Shown: positions 20,212-29,894 of the stretch, piece after piece | How positions within the stretch are numbered: position 1 is the first letter of the stretch | How the letters are laid out: each line of letters begins with the position of its first letter | From: Nemertoderma westbladi | Taxonomy: Eukaryota; Xenacoelomorpha; Nemertodermatida; Nemertodermatidae | Length of the DNA stretch: 39,605 nucleotides | Direction: 5' to 3' | Assembly (NCBI GenBank): GCA_032718475.1 | Contig: JAUCBJ010007737.1 | Span: 1 to 39,605, forward strand | Position numbers and translations under genes: made by a program | Notes under the pieces: model-generated | The model's database searches: none | Seen by the model: only the letters and a program-made list of their open reading frames with translations | What the model was told of the DNA's origin: nothing

Positions 20212-22274
20212 ATGAGAGCCATTCGATTGTTTAAATTGCTATTGGTTCCATTTATCATCGTTTATGTAATATTTATTTTGATTATAATAATTAATGTGGC
20301 AACCAATGTTAGAGTGAGAGACGAAATTAAGTTGTTCAAATATTCATCTCGTGAGCGAATTAATGATGTTTTTCCTGCAGACAATAGCAAATCAGGATCT
20401 TATTCCTCGAAAAATATTCAATCAGATCATGAAAAAACAATAAAAAATATCAGCAAATTAAATCTAAACTTTAAGAAATATACCAAAGGTAACTTACATG
20501 AGAATTTAGCCTCAGAATCTAGAACAAGTAAGGCTGGGCTTGTTCTATTCTCTCCGATGGTTAGTGAATTTGTGGTAGCCGGCCCCGGGGAGATGGGAGC
20601 TGCGGTCACACTAAACTCTAGCGAATCACACCTCAGTAAATCCCGATGGAAAGAGAACCAGTTTAACATCGTAGCCAATGAGAAGATGCGGTTAGTCCGA
20701 ACGTTGGGCGACTACCGGGACCCGTTGTGTCGAGGCCGGTCCTATCCGGCGGATCTGCCGACCGCGTCGTTGGTAATTGGTTTCTATAACGAGGGTTTAT
20801 TCCCGTTGCTTCGCACGGCGCAGAGTTGCTGGATGCGAGCCCCGATCGAGATGCTGCGCGAGGTGATCCTAGTGGACGACGGGAGTGAACGTAGCGAACT
20901 CAAAGATAAACTCAATCGATTTGCAGCCATTCTATTCCCCGGAAAAGTAAAAGTAATACATCTCGCAGAGCGGGTTGGACTTATGGGCGCGCGGACCGTG
21001 GGAGCCGATGCGTCATCGAGTGACGTCATCGTATTCCTAGACTCACACTGCGAGTGCGACCACGGTTGGTTGGAACCGCTTCTAGAACGTATTTATTATA
21101 ATTATAAGACCATAGCGGTGCCTATTATCGATGTTATTGACGACGATAGTATGGCTTACAATCCGAAGGGTATTAAGCTTTATTACGGAGAATTCACATG
21201 GACTCTAATGTTCACGTGGAAAGGTATTCCTTCGCGGATTAGCGCTGCTAGGAAGTCGCCAATAGAGCCGATAGAGACACCGACAATGCCCGGAGGTCTG
21301 TTCGCGATCCATCGGAAGTGGTGGACCGAGATTGGTAAGTACGATCCGGGTTTGAGGTTCTGGGGGGCGGAGAATCTCGAGATGAGCTTTAAGACGTGGT
21401 TGTGCGGTGGGGCTTTGGAGTTCGTACCGTGTTCTAGAATAGGTCACATATTCAGGAGGAAGTCCCCTTATACTGGCGGAGGTCAGTACAATAACGCTAG
21501 AAGGGTGGCCGAGACCTGGTTGGATGAATATAAGACATTGTATTACGAAGCTATTAACTTAACCCCGTCCAAAAACGTGTCAATAGATGTAGCCGATCGG
21601 TTGATTATTAAAGGGAATCTCGGTTGCAGACCTTTTAGTTGGTATATAAATAAATTCTTTGGTCATTGGAAGATTTCTCGTTTATCAATAGCTTACAAGG
21701 ATTTACAAACAGCCTCCGGCATGTGTGTTGCTAAGGATAACAGACTGCTTATAATATCCGAGTGTAGCCAATCGAATCCCTCCATTAGTTTGACCACGGA
21801 CGGTTGGTTGAAGATAGACTCCTCAATGTGCTTAAAGGGTGACATCAAGAGAGGTGAGTGTGTATTGATTATTTATATTTTCGGCAGTTAGTTCTACTAA
21901 GTAACAGTATAAAGGTTCATATTCTATAATTATTTTTCATGATTTTTCACCGCTTTTAAATAAAGTAAAAAATAAGATTAAGATTTATTATGCATGGGTT
22001 TATTATAATTTTTTAATCGAATATACTTCCTTATTATGTTCACTTATTTTAATTGATGACAATCCGGTATAACTTTACTCTAGGTTACAACGTTGTCCCT
22101 TCACGATGTGATGCAGACCCTTACCAACAATGGAACTACAACGCAACTACCGGCTTTTTAGTCAATACAAAGACCGAATTATGTCTGGGGGTGTCGGGAT
22201 TGCTGTCCACGTTAAGTTTGGACAGATGTACTAAATACTCAGACAAATGGAAATTTATGGTCAACTACATATAG
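20212..22274 (+). CDS. Polypeptide N-acetylgalactosaminyltransferase, 2 exons, 610 aa
   Basis: Join of 20212-21853 and 22084-22274; GT-AG intron of 230 bp, phase 1. The enzyme transfers GalNAc from UDP-GalNAc to Ser/Thr, starting mucin-type O-glycosylation in the Golgi. Residues 7-30 are one hydrophobic anchor (type II), 31-160 a Ser/Lys-rich stem, about 181-445 the GT-A (GT27) domain and about 495-610 a ricin-type lectin domain. Visible motifs: DLPTASLVIGFYNE (181-194), VILVDDGSE (218-226), the metal-binding D277-S-H279 in FLDSHCE, PTMPGGLF (357-364), WGAENLEMSF (384-393) and CSRIGHIFR (407-415) with the metal-ligand histidine. The lectin part has paired cysteines and a QxW motif (QQW, 562-564). 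Length is normal for the family. Odd points: DSH rather than the commoner DAH, WGA for WGG, and a CDS that is almost all one exon. The GALNT subtype could not be assigned. Confidence 0.95.
22084..22274 (+). CDS. GalNAc-transferase exon 2 (lectin-domain end)
   Basis: The acceptor TTTACTCTAG ends at 22083. GTTACAACG completes the split glycine codon left at AGAG (21853) before the donor GTGAGT. Without splicing the frame would read into the intron and stop at 21889-21891, losing the second half of the lectin domain with its QQW motif and the C-x-G pairs. The stop is TAG at 22272-22274, only 36 bp before a mobile element. Confidence 0.93.
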
Positions 22275-22376
22275 TTTTGTAACTTAAACTAATCTAAACC
22301 AACAGGCGACATTTCTATGGCATCATATCTGGCTCAAAATTCAATATTTGATTTGGGGTTGCAATATTTAAAAAAA

Positions 22377-23055
22377 TTTCAAAATATTGACACAGTTCAG
22401 TTTAAATATTGACACAGTACAGTATAATATTGACACAGTACAATATATAATATTGACACAGTACAATATAATATTGACACAGTACAATATAATATTGACA
22501 CAGTACAGTTTAAATATTGACACAGTACAGTTTAAATATTGACACAGTTCAGTTTAAATATTGACACAGTACAATATAATATTGACACAGTACAATATAA
22601 TATTGACACAGTACAGTTTAAATATTGACACAGTACAATATAATATTGACACAGTACAATATAATATTGACACAGTACAGTTTAAATATTGACACAGTAC
22701 AATATATAATATTGACACAGTACAATATAATATTGACACAGTACAATATAATATTGACACAGTACAGTTGAAATATTGACACAGTACAGTTTAAATATTG
22801 ACACAGTACAGTTTAAATATTGACACAGTACAGTATAAATATTGACACAGTACAGTATAATATTGACACAGTACAATATATAATATTGACACAGTACAAT
22901 ATAATATTGACACAGTACAATATAATATTGACACAGTACAGTTTAAATATTGACACAGTACAGTTTAAATATTGACACAGTTCAGTTTAAATATTGACAC
23001 AGTACAGTTTAAATATTGACACAGTACAGTTTTAATATTGACACAGTACAATATG
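22377..23055 (+). repeat. 21-23-bp satellite in the left arm of the TATGG element
   Basis: Units TTGACACAGTACAATATAATA (21 bp), with a GTTTAAATA ending (22 bp) or an ATATATAATA ending (23 bp), are intermixed. Short open frames on the minus strand (22554-22876, repeats of YCVNI/VSILYCT) are by-products. Confidence 0.92.
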
Positions 23056-23119
23056 AAATGACAATTCAAATTTCCCTCTCCATACATAGGCCTACATACT
23101 ATGTGATTGGAGTTAATCC

Positions 23120-23150
23120 AAGGCGTTCTTAACTTAGTTAAGAACGCCTT
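23120..23150. repeat. Perfect 15-bp hairpin in the element centre
   Basis: AAGGCGTTCTTAACT is followed by one base and its exact inverse complement, a strong short stem with no T run after it. Flanking GAGTTAATCC-like motifs occur on both sides. Confidence 0.85.
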
Positions 23151-23254
23151 GAGTTAATCCAATGTACCGTACCTCACCAGTACACAGATGTCAGTGCCCT
23201 ACACCATTCCTTATCCTTACTGCCTTAATATAGCAGTAGGCCTATAGTGCCGTA

Positions 23255-23323
23255 CCATGGCCTACTATATTATAATATAGTATATAGTAAGTATAAAAGT
23301 AACTATAATATAGTAGGCCATGG
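23255..23323. repeat. 20-bp inverted repeat in the element centre
   Basis: CCATGGCCTACTATATTATA at 23255-23274 is exactly inverted at 23304-23323, with an AT-rich 29-bp loop. It includes TAGGCCAT, a variant of the genome-wide TAGGCCTA motif. Confidence 0.85.
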
Positions 23324-23452
23324 CCGTACTAAGGCATACTACAGTGGAGTACAGTGATTTAGTTACAGCAATACTGCTGTACAAGTACAATTCCACTTTA
23401 TATCCAATCAAATGGGATGTGTGTGGGTAGAGGGAATTTGAATTGTCATTTC

Positions 23453-23586
23453 ATATTGTACTGCGTCAATATTATACTGTACTGTGTCAATATAATACTG
23501 TACTGTGTCAATATTATATTGTACTGTGTCAATATTATATTGTGCCGTGCTGTGTCAATATTTAAACTGAACTGTGTCAATATTTT
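23453..23586 (-). repeat. Short inverted copy of the satellite in the right arm
   Basis: About six units of the satellite of the left arm in opposite orientation (TACTGTGTCAATAT). One unit reads GTGCCGTGCTGTGTC, a slipped variant. Confidence 0.88.
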
Positions 23587-23657
23587 GCAGTATTTTTAAA
23601 TATTGCAACCCCACTTCAAATATTGAATTTTGAGCCAGATATGATGCCATACATTTC

Positions 23658-24121
23658 GGGCTACGAAATGTAACAAATGAGCCCAACCACATAGTCAGGG
23701 AGCAGCAGGTGGTCGATGGCGGATGTTGGTCTCCCGTGCCGGTGCGACTTGGGGGTTCGGGGGGTCCTTCTTCAGGTAGACTCAGGCGTTGTTCGACATG
23801 AAGGTGATAAACCTGCCGGGTTCTATGCCAACCGCTCCCCGAAGCAAATTCTGTAGTCGGCGGAGAACGACAAGAAACTGCCATACGGGCCGTTACAGCA
23901 CGGTGGGCTGACTTTTCCCCGTTCATCGCGTCATGCGATGGTGTGCTTGCCCCACAGGCCAACAAACTGCTCCGTGTGATCGCGTCCACATAGTGTTGTA
24001 ATGGGTTGGGTGAGGCCGGGTCAGCTCCAACTATTGCGTGACGCATCCCATTGCGTTCGTGGGTCGCGGACCAAATAGGGGAGCGGTTTAGGTTTGGATG
24101 ACGGCGCTGCTGGGCTGCCAT
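23658..24121 (-). other. GC-rich open frame next to the TATGG element, probably transposon-derived
   Basis: Much richer in G+C than its AT-rich surroundings. A minus-strand open frame starts at ATG 24119-24121 and runs 188 codons to 23555, ending inside the right arm of the TATGG element. It is rich in Arg, Pro, Ser and His, with stretches such as EKSAHRAVTARMAVSCRSPP. No domain was recognised, and the composition suggests the 5' part of an interspersed repeat rather than a host gene. The TATGG element seems to have inserted into the same unit, because the CATTTC duplication continues as CATTTCGGGCTACGAAATG. Confidence 0.4.
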
Positions 24122-24276
24122 AAACCGTAACTAACGGACATACCATCTTGTGCTTTATTATTCCACCTAATAAATTAATTGATTTAAATATTAATGTCTT
24201 AAAATTTATTTTAGTTTCAAGTCTCTTATTTTAATTAATAGCGTTTGTATTATTAAATTGATGTTGCATCTAAACC

Positions 24277-24298
24277 AATAATAATAATAATAATAATA
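24277..24298. repeat. (AAT)n microsatellite
   Basis: About seven AAT repeats, followed by ATATAC, just ahead of the 57-bp array. Confidence 0.85.
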
Positions 24299-24357
24299 TA
24301 CTAACTTAAATCCTTTTCGTATTAATTCTAGATGAATTGCAAAACATTGCTAATATA

Positions 24358-27300
24358 TTGTGGCTTGTTAGTTAGTTATACTGTAGTTGTTCACTTCACA
24401 GAATGAGTCCCGCCAACTCGGATGTTAGTTAGTTATACTGTAGCACAGAATGAGTCCCGCCAACTCGAATGTTAGTTAGTTATACTGTAGTTGTTCACTT
24501 CACAGAATGAGTCCCGCCAACTCGGATGTTAGTTAGTTATACTATAGTTGTTCACTTCACAGAATGAGTCCCGCCAACTCGGATGTTAGTTAGTTATACT
24601 GTAATTGTTCACTTCACAGAATGAGTCCCGCCAACTCGGATGTTAGTTAGTTATACTGTAGTTGTTCACTTCACAGAATGAGTCCCGCCAACTCGGATGT
24701 TAGTTGGTTATACTGTAGTTGTTCACTTCACAGAATGAGAAACGCCAACTCGGATGTTAGTTAGTTATACTATAGTTGTTCACTTCACAGAATGAGTCCC
24801 GCCAACTCGGATGTTAGTTAGTTATACTGTAGTTGTTCACTTCACAGAATGAGTCCCGCCAACTCGGATGTTAGCTAGTTATACTGCAGTTGTTCACTTC
24901 ACAGAATGAGTCCCGCCAACTCGGATGTTAGTTAGTTATACTGTAGTTGTTCACTTCACAGAATGAGTCCCGCCAACTCGGATGTTAGTTAGTTATACTG
25001 TAGTTGTTCACTTCACAGAATGAGTCCCGCCAACTCGGATGTTAGTTAGTTATACTGTAGTTGTTCACTTCACAGAATGAGTCCCGCCAACTCGGATGTT
25101 AGTTAGTTATACTGTAGTTGTTCACTTCACAGAATGAGTCCCGCCAACTCGGATGTTAGTTAGTTATACTGTAGTTGTTCACTTCACAGAATGAGTCCCG
25201 CCACCTCGGATGTTAGTTAGTTATACTGTAGTTGTTCACTTCACAGAATGAGTCCCGCCAACTCGGATGTTAGTTAGTTATACTGTAATTGTTCACTTCA
25301 CAGAATGAGAAACGCCAACTCGGATGTTAGTTAGTTATACTATAGTTGTTCACTTCACAGAATGAGTCCCGCCAACTCGGATGTTAGTTAGTTATACTGT
25401 AGTTGTTCACTTCACATAATGAGTCCCGCCAACTCGGATGTTAGTTAGTTATACTGTAATTGTTCACTTCACAGAATGAGTCCCGCCAACTCGGATGTTA
25501 GTTAGTTTATACTGTAGTTGTTCACTTCACAGAATGAGTCCCGCCAACTCGGATGTTAGTTAGTTATACTGTAGTTGTTCACTTCACATAATGAGTCCCG
25601 CCAACTCGGATGTTAGTTAGTTATACTGTAGCACAGAATGAGTCCCGCCAACTCGGATGTTAGTTAGTTATACTGTAGTTGTTCACTTCACAGAATGAGT
25701 CCCGCCAACTCGGATGTTAGTTAGTTATACTGTAGTTGTTCACTTCACAGAATGAGTCCCGCCAACTCGGATGTTAGTTAGTTAGTTATACTGTAGTTGT
25801 TCACTTCACAGAATGAGTCCCGCCAACTCGGATGTTAGTTCGTTATACTATAGTTGTTCACTTCACAGAATGAGTCCCGCCAACTCGGATGTTAGTTAGT
25901 TATACAGTAATTGTTCACTTCACAGAATGAGAAACGCCAACTCGGATGTTAGTTAGTTATACTGTAGTTGTTCACTTCACAGAATGAGTCCCGCCAACTC
26001 GGATGTTAGTTAGTTATACTGTAGTTGTTCACTTCACAGAATGAGTCCCGCCAACTCGGATGTTAGCTAGTTATACTGTAGTTGTTCACTTTACAGAATG
26101 AGTCCCGCCAACTCGGATGTTAGTTAGTTATACTGTAGTTGTTCACTTTACAGAATGAGTCCCGCCAACTCGGATGTTAGTTAGTTATACTGTAGTTGTT
26201 CACTTCACAGAATGAGTCCCGCCAACTCTGATGTTAGTTAGTTATACTGTAGTTGTTCACTTCACAGAATGAGTCCCGCCAACTCGGATGTTAGTTAGTT
26301 AAAATACTGTAGTTGTTTACTTCACAGAATGAGTCCCGCCAACTCGGATGTTGGCTAGTTATACTGTAGTTGTTCACTTCACAGAATGAGTCCCGCCAAC
26401 TCTGATGTTATAGTTAGTTATACTGTAGTTGTTCACTTCACAGAATGAGTCCCGCCACCTCGGATGTTAGTTAGTTATACTGTAGTTGTTCACTTTACAG
26501 AATGAGTCCCGCCAACTCGGATGTTAGTTAGTTATACTGTAGTTGTTCACTTCACAGAATGAGTCCCGCCAACTCGGATGTTAGTTAGTTATACTATAGT
26601 TGTTCACTTCACAGAATGAGTCCCGCCACCTCGGATGTTAGTTAGTTATACTGTAGTTGTTCACTTTACAGAATGAGTCCCGCCAACTCGGATGTTAGTT
26701 AGTTATACTGTAGTTGTTCACTTCACAGAATGAGTCCCGCCAACTCGGATGTTAGTTAGTTATACTATAGTTGTTCACTTCACAGAATGAGTCCCGCCAA
26801 CTCGAATGTTAGTTAGTTATACTGTAGTTGTTCACTTCACAGAATGAGTCCCGCCAACTCATACACACTAGGATTGTGGCTTGTTAGTTAGTTATACTGT
26901 AATTGTTCACTTCACAGAATGAGTCCCGCCAACTCGGATGTTAGTTAGTTATACTGTAGTTGTTCACTTCACAGAATGAGTCCCGCCAACTCGGATGTTA
27001 GTTAGTTATACTGTAGTTGTTCACTTCACAGAATGAGTCCCGCCAACTCGGATGTTAGCTAGTTATACTGCAGTTGTTCACTTCACAGAATGAGTCCCGC
27101 CAACTCGGATGTTAGTTAGTTATACTGTAGTTGTTCACTTCACAGAATGAGTCCCGCCAACTCGGATGTTAGCTAGTTATACTGTAGTTGTTCACTTCAC
27201 AGAATGAGTCCCGCCAACTCGGATGTTAGTTAGTTATACTGTAGTTGTTCACTTCACAGAATGAGTCCCGCCAACTCGGATGTTAGTTAGTTATACTGTA

Positions 27301-27783
27301 GTTGTTCACTTCACAGAATGAGAACCGCCAACTCGGATGTTAGTTAGTTATACTGTAGTTGTTCACTTCACATAATGAGTCCCGCCAACTCGGATGTTAG
27401 TTAGTTATACTGTAGTTGTTCACTTCACAGAATGAGTCCCGCCAACTCGGATGTTAGTTAGTTATACTGTAGCACAGAATGAGTCCCGCCAACTCGGATG
27501 TTAGTTAGTTATACTGTAGCACAGAATGAGTCCCGCCAACTCGGATGTTAGTTAGTTATACTGTAGTTGTTCACTTCACAGAATGAATCCCGCCAACTCG
27601 GATGTTAGCTAGTTATACTGTAGTTGTTCACTTCACAGAATGAGTCCCGCCAACTCGGATGTTAGTTAGTTATACTGTAGTTGTTCACTTCACAGAATGA
27701 GTCCCGCAAACTCGGATGTTAGTTAGTTATACTGTAGTTGTTCACTTCACAGAATGAGTCCCGCCGACTCGGACACACTAGGA
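24358..27783. repeat. 57-bp minisatellite array, about 60 copies in two blocks
   Basis: The unit contains TTAGTTAGTTATACTGTAG, TTGTTCACTTCACAGAATGA and GTCCCGCCAACTCGGATG. Common variants are CATAATG, GAGAAACGCC, CCACCTCGG, TTAGCTAG and ACTATAG. A short form lacking the 10 bp TTGTTCACTT (so CTGTAGCACAGAATG) occurs at about 24440, 25630, 27470 and 27515. TTGTGGCTTGTTAG opens both block 1 (24358) and block 2 (26874), and ACACACTAGGA closes both (26873 and 27783). The array is therefore a head-to-tail duplication of a whole bounded array. Confidence 0.96.
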
Positions 27784-27784
27784 C

Positions 27785-27972
27785 AGCCAAGGATGCAGTT
27801 AAGGCTGCATCTAGATCCCTTAACAGGCAGTACTCAGATAATATGAAGGAGCTTATCAATATACAGTTTTATGCCATCAACAATGCCGATGATAGCAGGC
27901 AATCAGACCAATAATCGATGCAATCGATAAACCTGCTAACTGGGAGGAAAAGCTATGAGGAACAGCTAAGAG
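27785..27972 (+). pseudogene. Possible LINE ORF fragment between two arrays
   Basis: From 27785 the plus strand is open for 42 codons (A-K-D-A-V-K-A-A-S-R-S-L-N-R-Q-Y-S, then NMKELINIQF and NNADDSRQ) up to a TAA at 27912. After a frame change, I-N-L-L-T-G-R-K-S-Y-E-E-Q-L-R-V follows. The order (helical linker, then a W/INxLTGRKS-like motif) recalls the segment between endonuclease and reverse transcriptase of some LINE ORF2 proteins. This rests on motif memory only and is weak. Confidence 0.4.
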
Positions 27973-28955
27973 TTGAGAGAGGGAGAGACTGCATCTGTTC
28001 CGTCGGGTTGGGTCATACCAATAATGTGAGAGGGCGATTAGAGAGGGAGAGACTGCATCTGTTCCGCCGGGTCATACCAATAATGTGAGAGGGCGATTAG
28101 AGAGGGAGAGACTGCATCTGTTCCGTCGGGTCATACCAATAATGTGAGTTGGAGAGACTGCATCTGTTCCGTCGGGTCTTACCAATAATGTGAGAGGGCG
28201 ATTAGAGAGGGAGAGACTGCATCTGTTCCGTCGGGTCATACCAATAATGTGAGAGGGAGAGACTGCATCTGTTCCGTCGGGTCATACCAATAATGTGAGA
28301 GGGCGATTAGAGAGGGAGAGACTGCATCTGTTCCGTCGGGTCATACCAATAATGTGAGAGGGCGATTAGAGAGGGAGAGACTGCATCTGTTCCGTCGTGT
28401 CATACCAATAATGTGAGAGGGAGAGACTGCATCTGTTCCGTCGGGTCATACCAATAATGTGAGAGGGCGATTAGAGAGGGAGAAACTGCATCTGTTCCGT
28501 CGGGTCATACCAATAATGTGAGAGGGAGAGACTGCATCTGTTCCGTCGGGTCATACCAATAATGTGAGAGGGCGATTAGAGAGGGAGAGACTGCATCTGT
28601 TCCGTCGGGTCATACCAATAATGTGAGAGGGAGAGACTGCATCTGTTCCGTCGGGTCATACCAATAATGTGAGAGGGCGATTAGAGAGGGAGAAACTGCA
28701 TCTGTTCCGTCGGGTCATACCAATAATGTGAGAGGGAGAGACTGCATCTGTTCCGTCGGGTCATACCAATAATGTGAGAGGGCGATTAGAGAGGGAGAGA
28801 CTGCATCTGTTCCGTCGGGTCATACCAATAATGTGAGAGGGCGATTAGAGAGGGAGAGACTGCATCTGTTCCGTCGGGTCATACCAATAATGTGAGAGGG
28901 AGAGACTGCATCTGTTCCGTCGGGTCATACCAATAATGTGAGAGGGCGATTAGAC
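27973..28955. repeat. 46/59-bp minisatellite array, 18 copies
   Basis: Every unit has GAGAGACTGCATCTGTTCCG, TCGGGTCATACCAATAATGT and GAGAGGG. Long units of 59 bp carry an extra 13 bp, GCGATTAGAGAGG, absent from short ones of 46 bp; the two alternate irregularly. The first unit merges into the LINE-like sequence to its left, so the array may have grown from it. Confidence 0.95.
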
Positions 28956-29894
28956 ACCTCCCGTTAAGAGTTCGGTGAAGTGGACTGTATATATACTGTA
29001 GGAAGGGAAGTTGAGATGAAAACAAGTATAAATCGATGTGAACTGCCGGAACTATTATATTATATCATTAGAATCAGTTATTATTAAGTAGGCTACTGTA
29101 CATATAGTTGATATATTACAGAAATTGCAGAAATACAGAAATACTATTTATTCCAAAATTGTAACATTACTCAACGCCGTTAGTATTAACAGCGAGTTGT
29201 TATTTAGCACTTTACAACTTTAGAGGACATTACAGCATTGTATTGGCCTGTACATTTAGTATTGTATTTGGTGTTATTGTTTACGTGGTAACCCATGACA
29301 ACGTTAAGTAATGTACACTAAGGGGACATTACTTAACGCCGTCATTGGATACCACGTAAACAATAGGTTGAAATTTGCCTGACAGCCAGATAGGCCTACT
29401 ACTGCATTACCTACCGGTAGGCGGGGTATAGCTGTTAATAACCAGTAGGGCCTAGCTATATTATTATAACATGGCTCCAAACGCCACCATAAAAATAAGC
29501 TAAACTTATTTATAACATAATTTATGTCATTTTTACATTTATTTATACAGCAACTAATATAATTTGTGCAGTTTCTATCAATTATAATGTATATGTACAA
29601 TCATTTCGTAATGTTAAAATTTTGGAATAAAACTACATACATACTTGTTGCAAAGTACTTTACAGTAGTGTTCTGATCCTCGTGGCTTTATTTTCACTCT
29701 CTCACTAACGTTCGTTCGTGTAACAAAATCACTCGGATCATCACACTTTAAAGTGCTACTTTACACACAACTATGTAAATAGTTATTGCAACATATGTAG
29801 TTATTACAGATAAAAATGCCGCTAATAATATAAAAACTTTTACTGTTGTAAAAGTCAGGGGCTTCTGGATGCTGGGTATTATTTACCGCTAGCC
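28956..29894. other. AT-rich sequence with one hairpin, no recognised gene
   Basis: Sequence between two arrays. 29600-29720 (AATGTTAAAATTTTGGAATAAAACTACAT and following ACTTGTTGC) is repeated in diverged form at 31480-31560, marking a dispersed repeat. The open frame 29304-29600 (minus) overlaps the hairpin below and has no known domain. Confidence 0.4.
29275..29365. repeat. 40-bp inverted repeat with 11-bp loop
   Basis: TATTGTTTACGTGGTA and GTTAAGTAATGT in the left arm (29275-29314) are matched in inverse at 29326-29365, about 36 of 40 positions. A related single arm, ACATTACTCAACGCCGTTA, lies at 29163. It is probably a small fold-back element; no target duplication was identified. Confidence 0.75.

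Larger units (their letters stand above)
22310..23657. mobile_element. Inverted-repeat element, TATGG termini, 6-bp target duplication CATTTC
   Basis: The element runs 22316-23651. The first 36 bases from TATGGCATCATATCTGGCTC are perfectly repeated in inverse at the right end, and about 52 of the first 54 match. CATTTC flanks both sides exactly (22310-22315 and 23652-23657). Both arms continue into a tandem satellite with unit TTGACACAGTACA plus ATATAATA or GTTTAAATA: about 31 copies on the left (22377-23055) and about 6 inverted copies on the right (23453-23586). Inside these, a matching inverted pair around ATGAAATGACAATTCAAAT (about 23053 and 23438) shows that the arms are homologous throughout. 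No transposase was seen. Confidence 0.9.

Noticed and set aside
24358-28955. CRISPR-like regular repeats
   Set aside because: Units abut with no unique spacers, there are no cas genes, and the genome is eukaryotic.
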